DNA of 64,000 nt, taken from contig NZ_CP048209.1 of NCBI RefSeq assembly GCF_010119935.1, positions 6,224,001 to 6,288,000 on the forward strand, given 5' to 3'. The position numbers and the translations under genes were made by a program. Below the pieces are notes generated by a model, which was not told where the DNA came from, did no database searches, and saw nothing but the letters and a program-made list of their open reading frames with translations. Source of the stretch: Paenibacillus lycopersici (lineage in GTDB: Bacteria; Bacillota; Bacilli; Paenibacillales; Paenibacillaceae). Shown piece after piece: positions 9,155-16,388 of this stretch (its first letter is position 1; every line of letters begins with the position of its first letter).

Positions 9155-10060
9155 ATGGACTTCCCGTCGCTGACGCTCAGCGAATCCATTACCATTACGA
9201 AGCTCTATTCCTTTCATTATTTCGAATATGCCAAAGGGTTCGTGTTCGAGGGCGAGGAGCATGACTTCTGGGAGATGCTGTACGTGGACAAAGGCGAGGT
9301 CGAGGTCCGCGCCGATGACCGGACGATCAAGCTCTCGCAGGGGGAGATGATTTTCCATAAGCCCGGCGAATTCCATACCGTTCAGGTCGCGCACCACCAT
9401 AAGCCGCCGAACCTGATCGTCATCTCGTTCGAATCCCGCTCGCCCGATATGGCGCGCTTCGAGGATAAAGTACTGGCACTTGGCAAGAAAGAAGCGGAAT
9501 TGCTCGCCCTCATCCTCCAGGAAGGCTTCCGCACGTTCCTGCCTCCGTTCGACGATCCGCGCTCGCACCGGCTGACGCTGCAAGAGAGCGCTCCTTATGC
9601 CGGCGAGCAGGTGATCAAGGCGTATCTGGAACTGCTGCTCGTCTTCCTGCTGCGCGGCGAAGGGCCTGCCGCCGCCCAGGAAACGCCGAAGCTGGCTTCG
9701 CTCCAGCGCGAGAATGCCGAGCAGCGCATCGAGGAGCGGATCATCGCCTACATGCAGGAGCATCTGGCCGACAACCTGACGCTCGACCAGCTGTGCCAGG
9801 CCGTTCATCTGGGCAAAACACGGCTGAAAGAGATTTTTCAGACGCGCGTCGGCACGGGGGCGATGGAGTACTTCAAGCAGTTAAAGATTCAGGAGGCGAA
9901 GTCCTTAATCCGCGAGATGCAGTTCAACCATACGGAAATCGCCGCCAGGCTCGGGTACGGGAGCATCCACTATTTCTCGCGCGATTTCAAGCGGGCGACC
10001 GGCATGTCGCCCTCGGAGTATGCCCGCTCCGTCAAGGCGCGTGCCGAGGGGCGGGAATAG
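9155..10060 (+). CDS. AraC-family transcriptional regulator with cupin domain
   Basis: A 301-residue regulator. Residues about 10-90 form a cupin sensor (YVDKGEVEV, LSQGEMIFHKPGEFH), and the last 100 residues carry two AraC helix-turn-helix motifs (LTLDQLCQAVHLGKTRLKEIF and a second around HTEIAARLGYGSIHYFSRDFK). The start at 9155 is chosen over the ATG at 9146 because AAAGG lies 9 nt before 9155 but directly abuts 9146. It faces the isomerase-Gfo/Idh-CBM9 operon and probably activates it in response to a sugar. Confidence 0.85.
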   Translation: MDFPSLTLSESITITKLYSFHYFEYAKGFVFEGEEHDFWEMLYVDKGEVEVRADDRTIKLSQGEMIFHKPGEFHTVQVAHHHKPPNLIVISFESRSPDMARFEDKVLALGKKEAELLALILQEGFRTFLPPFDDPRSHRLTLQESAPYAGEQVIKAYLELLLVFLLRGEGPAAAQETPKLASLQRENAEQRIEERIIAYMQEHLADNLTLDQLCQAVHLGKTRLKEIFQTRVGTGAMEYFKQLKIQEAKSLIREMQFNHTEIAARLGYGSIHYFSRDFKRATGMSPSEYARSVKARAEGRE

Positions 10061-10071
10061 CGTATCGCGGG

Positions 10072-10580
10072 GCGGGCGATTCCCCTGGGATTCCTTCCCG
10101 GGGGAAGCTTTTCGCCTCGATTGGGGGCGATTCACCGGGAATTCCTTCCCGGGGGAAGCTTTTCGCCTCGATTGAGGGCGATTCCCCTGGGATTCCTTCC
10201 CGGGGAAAGCTTTTCGCCTCGATTGGGGGCGATTTCCTCGGAATTCCTTCCCGGGGGAAGCTTTTCGCGCCTCGGTTGGGGGCGATTTCCTCGGAATTCC
10301 TTCCCGAGGGAAGCTTTTCGCCTCGGTTGGGGGCGATTCCCCTGGGATTCCTTCCCGGGGGAAGCTTTTCGCCTCGATTGGGGGCGATTCACCGGGAATT
10401 CCTTCCCGGGGAAGCTTTTCGCCTCGATTGCGGGCGATTCACCGGGAATTCCTTCCCGGGGGAAGCTTTTCGCCTCGATTGCGGGCGATTCCCTCGGGAT
10501 TCCTTCCGGGGGAAAGCTTTTCGCCTCGATTGCGGGCGATTCCCTCGGGATTCCTTCCGGGGGAAAGCTTTTCGCCCCAG
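10072..10580. repeat. 51-bp tandem repeat, ten copies (array E)
   Basis: Ten copies of a 51-bp unit built of GGGCGATTCCCCTGGGATTC, CTTCCCGGGGGAAGC and TTTTCGCCTCGATTG. The AAGCTT word recurs at 10105, 10156, 10207, 10258, 10311, 10362, 10412, 10463, 10514 and 10565. Each unit holds a CTTCCCGGGGGAAG palindrome. Because 51 is a multiple of three, long ORFs run through it, but without start signals. It begins directly after the AraC gene. Confidence 0.9.
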
Positions 10581-10727
10581 CTGCTAGTGGTTCACCGCAG
10601 GACGACCGGGGGAAGTTGGAGTGAGCCGATGTTCGGCAGGATTCTAGAGGTAGTGCGAGCGCTCACGGGCTGCGGATTTTCCGACGCAGACGGGATCGAA
10701 GGTTCACGGCAGATGGGCGGGCTGTAG

Positions 10728-10930
10728 GATGGGGACGTTGGATGGGGACGTTGGACGGGAACGTTGGACGGGGACGTTGGGCAGGGACGTTGGACATGAA
10801 CGTTGGACATGGACGTTGGTCGGGGACGTTGGACGGGGACATTGGATGGGGACGTTGGACATGAACGTTGGACATGGGCATTGGACGGGGACATTGGATG
10901 GAGAAATTGGACGGTAACGTAGGACGGACT
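10728..10930. repeat. 13-bp tandem repeat, about 15 copies (array F)
   Basis: About fifteen copies of GGACGTTGGACGG with variants GGACATTGGATGG and GAACGTTGGACAT. It is a separate array from its neighbours, with an unrelated unit. The unit length is not a multiple of three, so no repeat protein with a fixed period shorter than 13 residues is possible. Confidence 0.85.
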
Positions 10931-11195
10931 GCTGGATGAAACGATGAGCGGCCTGCTGGTCGATCCGTTGAACAGACTGGCCAGCTAGTCTGTCCGCTAG
11001 CCTTACGAATCGTACACGCCTTATATGGATCAATCTAACGCTGTACAAGGAGCAACGAATCTAAGACACCTTATTTCGGCCAATTCGGCTCCCAGATAGG
11101 GTTGAGAAGCCGATTAACGACGCTGGGGTTCGTTACGATTTTGAAAGCAGACAAAAGGCACGAATAGCGCCATCTCGATTCTTTAGCGCCGACGG
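10931..11195. other. Gene-free spacer between two repeat arrays
   Basis: Unique-looking sequence between arrays F and G. No ORF with a plausible start, no clear hairpin terminator and no promoter could be supported. Confidence 0.5.
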
Positions 11196-12145
11196 GGCAG
11201 CCGGCAGGCAGCTCAGCTTACCCTTGCGCCGACCGCCAGCCGGCAGGCAGCTCAGCTTACCCATGCACCACCGTCAAGCCTTCAGGCAGCTTAGCTTACC
11301 CATGTTCCCACCGCCAGCCGTCATTCAACTCAGCTTAAACATGCATCCACCGCAAGCCATTAATCAGCTCAACTTACCCGTGCACCCACCGCCAACCGTC
11401 AGAAGCTCAGCTTAAACATGCATCCACCGCAAGCCATTAATCAGCTCACCTTACGCATGCGACCACCGCCAGCCGTCAGGCAGCTCAGCTTACCCATGCA
11501 CCACAGCCAGACGTCAATCAACCCAGCTTACCCTTGCGCCGACCGCCAGCCGTCAGGCAGCTCACCTTACCCTTGCGCCGACCGCCAGCCGGCAGGCAGC
11601 TCAACTTACCCATGCGCCGACCGCCAGCCGGCAGGCAGCTCAACTTACCCATGCGCCGACCGCCAGCCGTCAGTCAGCTCAGCTTACGCATGCAACCACC
11701 GTAAGCCGTCAGTCAGCTCAGCTTACGCATGCAACCACCGTAAGCCGTCAGTCAGCTCAGCTTACGCATGCAACCACCGTAAGCCGTCAGTCAGCTCACC
11801 TTACCCTTGCGCCGACCGCCAGCCGTCAGGCAGTTCAACTTACCCGTGCACCCACCACAAGTCGTCAGGCAGCCCAGCTTACGCATGCACCCACCGTAAG
11901 CCGTCAGGCAGCCCAGCTTACGCATGCAACCACCGTAAGCCGTCAGTCAGCTCACCTTACGCATGCACCCACCGCCAACCGTCAGTCAGCTCACCTTACC
12001 CAAGCGCCGACCGCCAGCCGGCAGTCAGCTCAGCTTACCCAAGCACCCGTCGACAGCCGGCAGTCAGCTCACCTTACGCAAGCGCCCACCGCCAGCCGTC
12101 AGTCAGCTCACCTTACCCAAGCGCCCACCGCCAGCCGTCAGTCAG
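11196..12145. repeat. 39-bp tandem repeat, about 24 copies (array G)
   Basis: About 24 copies of a 39-bp unit such as CAGCTCAGCTTACGCATGCA plus ACCACCGTAAGCCGTCAGT, with a second subtype containing GCCGACCGCCAGCCGGCAG. Homogeneous runs of one subtype suggest local slippage or conversion. It lies downstream of tatC, just beyond the tatC terminator. A 305-codon frame reads it as 13-residue repeats but has no ribosome binding site. Confidence 0.9.
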
Positions 12146-12154
12146 CGCTGCAAA

Positions 12155-12190
12155 AGCAAAAATGCCGCCTCCCTCGGGAGCGCGGCATTT
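12155..12190 (-). terminator. Rho-independent terminator after tatC
   Basis: AAATGCCGC and GCGGCATTT arms enclose CTCCCGAGGG-type loop pairs; on the minus strand the hairpin is followed by TTTTTGCTTTT. It ends the merR-tatC transcript and separates it from array G. Confidence 0.75.
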
Positions 12191-12261
12191 CCATTATGTT
12201 CGCGCAATCGCGCAATCACGCAATCACGCAATCACGCATGCGCACATGCGATATCGATCTG

Positions 12262-13014
12262 CTACGCGCCCGCGTTCTCGACGAGCACTGCGCTCTTCTT
12301 GCGCCCGTACACGAAACGCGACAATAGTACGCTGATTTCATAGAGCAGGACGAGCGGGATGAAGACCATCATGTGGGAGATCAGCTCCGGCGGCGATATG
12401 AGACTGGCGACGATGACGAGGATGAGATACGCGTACCGGCGCATTTTGTGCAGCGCCTTCGGGGTCAGCAGACCGATCTTCGTCAGGAACATGACGACGA
12501 CGGGAAGCTCGAAGGCGACGGCGAGCGGGATGATGATGTTGCACATGAAGCCGAAATACTGCGCGACGCCGTACGTCTCGACCAGCTGCATGCTCCTCGT
12601 GATTCGCGAGGTGAACGCGAAGCTCATCGGGAAGACGACGAAATAGCCGAACGCGAGCCCGGTCAGGAAGCAGATGATGCTGTACGGCACGTACCGCAGC
12701 GCCGCCGAGCGCTCGTCGGGATGAAGCCCTTGCCGCACGAAGCCCCACAGCTGGTACAGCAGGAACGGCAGCGATACCGCTAGCGCGAACACGACGGCGA
12801 CGGTCATGTACATGCGGATACCGTCCCAAGGGGAGAACACGTTCCACGTCATCTTCGAGCCGGGAGGAACGGACTTCAAATAGTGCAGCACCTTCGGCGA
12901 GAGATAGAGCCCCCCGCCCATCGCGGCAAGGAAGACGGCGAAGATGCGCCAGATTCGGGCTCTCAGCTCGGTCAGATGGCCGATGAGCGTCATCGTCTCT
13001 TCGATTCGTTTCAT
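12262..13014 (-). CDS. tatC: Twin-arginine translocase subunit TatC
   Basis: A 250-residue integral membrane protein and receptor of the Tat export system for folded proteins. The signature HLTELRARIW occurs near the N-terminus, and six hydrophobic helices follow (about 18-38, 70-93, 107-130, 152-180, 190-206, 212-230). The ATG at 13014 overlaps the stop of the upstream MerR-type gene as ATGA, which argues for translational coupling and against the GTG three codons upstream. Its likely partner TatA is encoded by the opposite arm of the module (15989), together with a Tat-signal amine oxidase, so this looks like a dedicated Tat system. Confidence 0.93.
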   Translation of the reverse strand: MKRIEETMTLIGHLTELRARIWRIFAVFLAAMGGGLYLSPKVLHYLKSVPPGSKMTWNVFSPWDGIRMYMTVAVVFALAVSLPFLLYQLWGFVRQGLHPDERSAALRYVPYSIICFLTGLAFGYFVVFPMSFAFTSRITRSMQLVETYGVAQYFGFMCNIIIPLAVAFELPVVVMFLTKIGLLTPKALHKMRRYAYLILVIVASLISPPELISHMMVFIPLVLLYEISVLLSRFVYGRKKSAVLVENAGA

Positions 13015-13241
13015 TCGCAGCACATCCTTCCGGCCTTGCGCAGCTCGAACGTATGGAATCCGTCCCTCAGCTTATCGTTAATTTCCTTCAGCCGCGCCAC
13101 GTCCTCGAACGAATACTTGCGCGCCCCGCCTTTCGAACGAACCGGAAATACGAGCTGCCGTTCTTCGTAATACCGGATTTGCCGTTCTGTCAATCCCGTC
13201 AAATCGCAAACGATTCCGATGCTCATCACCTTGTCTGTCAT
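13011..13241 (-). CDS. Mini TnrA/GlnR-like MerR-family regulator
   Basis: A 76-residue DNA-binding protein. Residues 6-60 follow the TnrA/GlnR pattern closely: SIGIVCDLTGLTERQIRYYE, then ERQLVFPVRSKGGARKYSFE and DVARLKEIN. TnrA is about 110 residues and GlnR about 135; both use the C-terminal tail to sense glutamine synthetase or to dimerise, and here that tail is almost absent (ends ELRKAGRMCCE). Two boxes of the TnrA/GlnR type lie in the divergent region, one 68 bp before this gene. It is translationally coupled to tatC. It probably controls the amine-oxidase arm and itself in response to nitrogen status, or competes with the genomic TnrA/GlnR (inference). Confidence 0.8.
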   Translation of the reverse strand: MTDKVMSIGIVCDLTGLTERQIRYYEERQLVFPVRSKGGARKYSFEDVARLKEINDKLRDGFHTFELRKAGRMCCE

Positions 13242-13309
13242 CGTCCAACCAGCCTCCCTATCGCGCTTGTAGTGGTCGTTATCCAGCTGACGCCTCCAAA
13301 CACCAGTAA

Positions 13310-13326
13310 TGTCAGAAAAACTAACA
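13310..13326. promoter_or_regulatory. TnrA/GlnR-type box upstream of merR-tatC
   Basis: TGTCAGAAAAACTAACA fits the TnrA/GlnR consensus TGTNA-N7-TNACA perfectly. It lies 68 bp upstream of the MerR-type start. A minus-strand GATAAC at 13278-13283 could be the -10, placing the box near -47, an activator-like position. Confidence 0.75.
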
Positions 13327-13514
13327 TAACCTTCTTAGGTCGAAATGATAACAGCAGATTGGCGATTATTCAATGGGTCAGATGGCCTGCGATTTTCCAG
13401 TTCCGTAGGAAGGAATGCGCTTCCGAAATGGCTAAACGCTTGATAATTTGCGAATATGGCTCTCACTCACGCTTTTCGATCTAAATTATTTATCGGATAT
13501 ATAAATTTTATTTA

Positions 13515-13531
13515 TGTTAGATATTCTTACA
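13515..13531. promoter_or_regulatory. TnrA/GlnR-type box and promoter of the amine oxidase
   Basis: TGTTAGATATTCTTACA is a second perfect match to TGTNA-N7-TNACA. A -10-like TACATT follows at 13562-13567, predicting a transcription start near 13574. The box centre is then at about -51, the spacing known for TnrA-activated promoters in Bacillus subtilis. No good -35 is visible, as expected for an activator-dependent promoter. Confidence 0.75.
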
Positions 13532-13610
13532 AAATATTGGATTCCGTTGAAAAATCCATGCTACATTGCTCTCAAGTCGGACAGACGAACCGCAAAAGGA
13601 GCTGAAGCGC

Positions 13611-15218
13611 ATGGAAACGAAAGAAACGCCAAACGAATGGTCGCGCAGACAATTCCTGACGACCGTGGGCAAGATCGGCGGCGCCGCTGCCGTGTTCAGC
13701 GTTATGGGCACGATGGGGCTGTTCACGCCGGAGACGATGAAAGCGGCGGAATACGAGCCTCCTTCCAGCTGGGATCTGAAAGGGACGAACCGCTCCGGCA
13801 AGAAGATCGTCATTCTCGGCGCGGGTCTTGCGGGCTTGACGTCCGCTTACGAGCTTGGCAAGGCCGGTTACGACTGTACCATCCTCGAAGCCCGTGCCCG
13901 CACCGGCGGCCGGAACTGGTCGGTCCGCCGCGGCACGACCGTGACGGAGGTCGGCGGTCAGAAGCAGGTCGCGCGATTCGACGACGGCCATTACTTGAAC
14001 GCCGGCTGCATGCGCATCCCGCAATTCCATGTCACGATGGAATACTGCCGGGAGTTCGGCATCCAGATGGAGCCCTTCAACAACGTGAACGAGAGCGCCT
14101 ATTACTATAATACGGGCGTGGGCGGCTCCTTGTCCGACACGCCGGTTCGCAAGCGGGCCGCGAAAGCCGACGCGAAGGGCTATATCAGCGAGCTGCTGGC
14201 GAAAGCCGTCAATCAGCCCGGCCTCGATCTGCCGATCACGCCGGAGGAGAAAGAGAAGGTCGTCGCCTATCTCCGTTCCGAGGGCAACCTCGACGCCGAT
14301 CTGTTCTACAAAGGCTCGTCCCGCGGCGGCTACAAGGACGAACCGGGCTCGCGGCTCGACGCCGGCGTCATCCGCGATCCGTTCGACATGAAGGCGATCA
14401 TCAACTCGGGCTTCGCCAGCTATTTCAGCAGCGAGTACGAGTACGATCAGCAAATGATGATGTTCCACCCCGTCGGCGGCATCGATGCCATTCCGAAGGC
14501 GTTCGAGAAGCGGCTCGGCAACCGGATCAAGCACAATATGGAGGTCACCGAGATCAAGCATGTCGGCGAGAAGGTAATTGTCTCCTATAAGGACCTGATC
14601 AGCGGCGAAGCCAAGCAAATCGAAGGCGATTACTGCATCTGCACGATTCCGCTGTCCGTGCTGAAGACGATCAAGCACGACCTGTCGCCGGAAATGACGA
14701 CGGCGATCAACAACACCAAATACGCCAACGCCGGCAAGATCGGCCTGCAGTTCAAACGCCGGTTCTGGGAAGAGGACGATCTCATCTTCGGCGGCAACAC
14801 GCTGACGAACATGGACATCTCCTCCATCTACTACCCGCCGACGAACTACTTTGCCAAGAAAGGCTTGCTGCTGGGCTACTATGCGATGGGCGCCAAAGCC
14901 GACAAGATCGGCGCGCTGTCCTTCCAGGAGCGAGAAGCGCTTGCCCTGGCCCAAGGCTCCAAGATCCACCCGCAATACTACAGAGAGTTCGAATCCTCCT
15001 TCTCCGTCAACTGGAAGACGATCAAATACAACATGGGCAGCTGGGTGTCCTACTCGGCCGACGACCGGAAGACGAACTATCCGGTACTGTGCCGGCCGGA
15101 CCGTCGCGTCTACCTCGCAGGCGAGCACATCAGCTACATCACCGCCTGGATGGCAGGCGCCATCGAATCCGCAAGATCCGTCGTCACCGACATCCACGAA
15201 CGCGTCATGAAAGAATAG
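13611..15218 (+). CDS. Tat-exported flavin amine oxidase / L-amino-acid oxidase family
   Basis: A 535-residue FAD enzyme predicted to oxidise amines or amino acids to imines with H2O2 release, outside the membrane. The N-terminus has a twin-arginine signal (SRRQFLTTVG at residues 11-20, then a moderately hydrophobic stretch to about 37). The FAD dinucleotide motif is ILGAGLAGLTSAYELG (68-83), followed by E93 and RTGGR (97-101); the C-terminal AGEHISYITAWMAGAIESA closes the flavin site. The ATG at 13611 has AAAGGAG upstream and fits the predicted transcription start. The gene lies between tatC and tatA, with a TnrA/GlnR-type box at its promoter and an exported RidA-like gene downstream. Confidence 0.88.
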   Translation: METKETPNEWSRRQFLTTVGKIGGAAAVFSVMGTMGLFTPETMKAAEYEPPSSWDLKGTNRSGKKIVILGAGLAGLTSAYELGKAGYDCTILEARARTGGRNWSVRRGTTVTEVGGQKQVARFDDGHYLNAGCMRIPQFHVTMEYCREFGIQMEPFNNVNESAYYYNTGVGGSLSDTPVRKRAAKADAKGYISELLAKAVNQPGLDLPITPEEKEKVVAYLRSEGNLDADLFYKGSSRGGYKDEPGSRLDAGVIRDPFDMKAIINSGFASYFSSEYEYDQQMMMFHPVGGIDAIPKAFEKRLGNRIKHNMEVTEIKHVGEKVIVSYKDLISGEAKQIEGDYCICTIPLSVLKTIKHDLSPEMTTAINNTKYANAGKIGLQFKRRFWEEDDLIFGGNTLTNMDISSIYYPPTNYFAKKGLLLGYYAMGAKADKIGALSFQEREALALAQGSKIHPQYYREFESSFSVNWKTIKYNMGSWVSYSADDRKTNYPVLCRPDRRVYLAGEHISYITAWMAGAIESARSVVTDIHERVMKE

Positions 15219-15235
15219 CCCTGCCCTTTCATCGC

Positions 15236-15322
15236 CCTGTTTGCCGCTATTGCCGCTCTTATTGCCGCTTTTATTGCCGCTTTTATTGCCGCCCTGATTG
15301 CCGCTTCTATCGCCGCCATTAT
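15236..15322. repeat. Short ATTGCCGC tandem repeat (array H)
   Basis: Seven or more copies of ATTGCCGC separated by TCTT, TTTT or CCTG, giving 12-bp periods. It lies between the amine oxidase stop and the RidA-like gene. It could affect readthrough or RNA structure, but no hairpin terminator is evident. Confidence 0.65.
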
Positions 15323-15356
15323 TATCCGTCACCCACACTTACAGGAGGGAAGAACC

Positions 15357-15914
15357 ATGAAGTTTACCCGCAAAGTCAAAATCGCCGCCGGCGTTATCGT
15401 TGTTTCCTGCCTGGCCGCGACCGCGAGCGTCTACGCGGCGATCACGCCGAACAAATATCCGCTCGCGCCGATCTACGAGCCGGAATTCTACGGCAGCCCG
15501 AAGTCGTCCATCGCCAGCGCCGTCGCCATGCCCGCCGGCACCGCCACCTTCGAGACGAGCGGCACGACGCCGGCGCTCATCAACAAGGACGGCAAGACCG
15601 TCTACGAGCGGTACGGCGACACGGAAACGCAGGGCATCAGCATCCTGCAGAACATCGAGAAGCAGCTGAAGGAGCAAGGCCTGTCGCTGAAGGACGTGAC
15701 ATACTTGCGCGTCTATATCGCGCCGGATGCGGCGAAGGGCGGCAAGTTCGATTTCGACGGCTGGTTCAGCGCCTACGCGAAGTTCTTCGCTACGCAGGAC
15801 AATCCGACCAAGACGGCCCGCTCCACCGTCGGCGTCTCCGGCCTCGTCAACGCCGATTGGCTGATCGAGATCGAAGCGGTTGCCGCCTATCCGAGCAATC
15901 ATAATCAGGATTAA
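15357..15914 (+). CDS. Exported RidA (YjgF/UK114) family protein
   Basis: A 185-residue protein with an N-terminal signal sequence (basic KFTRKVK, hydrophobic 8-26, cleavage near SVYA-AIT) followed by a RidA-like domain. The domain keeps the Arg of the active-site region (TARSTVGV, R155) and the Glu of LIEIEAVA (E172). RidA proteins hydrolyse reactive enamines/imines to ketones and ammonia. Here the product of the upstream amine oxidase would be an imine, so an extracytoplasmic imine deaminase next to an exported oxidase is coherent. RidA proteins are usually cytosolic and about 125 residues; the extra length is the signal and an N-terminal extension. GGAGG precedes the ATG. Confidence 0.8.
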   Translation: MKFTRKVKIAAGVIVVSCLAATASVYAAITPNKYPLAPIYEPEFYGSPKSSIASAVAMPAGTATFETSGTTPALINKDGKTVYERYGDTETQGISILQNIEKQLKEQGLSLKDVTYLRVYIAPDAAKGGKFDFDGWFSAYAKFFATQDNPTKTARSTVGVSGLVNADWLIEIEAVAAYPSNHNQD

Positions 15915-15988
15915 CCCGCTTAACCGGCAGCAGCCGTCACGCGATCCGCAACCCGCAAGGACAATCAAATGAAATGGAGATGATTCGC

Positions 15989-16171
15989 ATGCTGCAAAAC
16001 GTAGGCTTCCCGGGCCTTATGATGATCCTCGTCGTCGTGCTCATTATTTTCGGACCTTCCAAGCTGCCTGAGCTGGGCCGCGCGGTCGGACGCACCCTCC
16101 ACGAATTCAAATCCTCCGCCAAGGAGCTCGTCTCCGACAGCAAGGAAGAACCGACCGAGAACAAGTCGTAA
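15989..16171 (+). CDS. tatA: Twin-arginine translocase subunit TatA
   Basis: A 60-residue protein with a single N-terminal membrane helix (about 5-23, GLMMILVVVLIIFGP), the conserved FGPSKLPELGRAVGR hinge and amphipathic helix, and a charged tail. TatA oligomers form the pore for folded Tat substrates with TatC. Three in-frame ATGs exist (15974, 15980, 15989); 15989 is chosen because GGAG sits 9 nt before it. It is the third gene of the arm amine oxidase-RidA-tatA and completes the Tat system with the divergent tatC. Confidence 0.92.
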   Translation: MLQNVGFPGLMMILVVVLIIFGPSKLPELGRAVGRTLHEFKSSAKELVSDSKEEPTENKS

Positions 16172-16219
16172 ACCCGTCCGATCCCCGCCGCGCCTGCTTC
16201 ATCTCCCCCGCCGCAAACA

Positions 16220-16266
16220 AAAAGCCGCTTCCCTTCCTGCTGGCTGCAGGCTAGGGAGCGGCCTTT
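16220..16266. terminator. Bidirectional terminator between tatA and GH172-like gene
   Basis: A hairpin with arms GCCGCTTCCCT and AGGGAGCGGC. It is followed by CTTTCC on the plus strand and by TTTTTGTTTG on the minus strand. It ends the tatA transcript and could end the converging GH172-like transcript. Confidence 0.7.
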
Positions 16267-16388
16267 CCTCATGATCCTTAACTTCTATCGCCGTGCCAAC
16301 AAGCAGCCGGCGAATCGCCTGTCACTGACGCATACGCGGCGTAATCGCATACGGGTCGTTGTCATCCCGCTGCTCGCCCGGTCCTCGC

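Noticed and set aside
9793..10624. Overlapping frames of 17-residue repeats (GDSPGIPSRGKLFASIG-type)
   Set aside because: They come from the 51-bp array and begin inside the AraC gene in another frame; no start signals are present.
3001..12145. Possible CRISPR arrays
   Set aside because: The repeats are directly adjacent, without unique spacers of constant length, and no cas genes are nearby.
11418..12335. A 305-codon plus-strand frame of 13-residue repeats (PSVSSAYACNHRK-type)
   Set aside because: It lies wholly in the 39-bp array, has no ribosome binding site, and runs through the tatC terminator and into tatC antisense. The open frame follows from a repeat length divisible by three.
13572..15338. 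A 588-codon minus-strand frame opposite the amine oxidase
   Set aside because: It is antisense to a gene with clear FAD motifs, and its translation is low-complexity and Asp/Arg/Val-rich.
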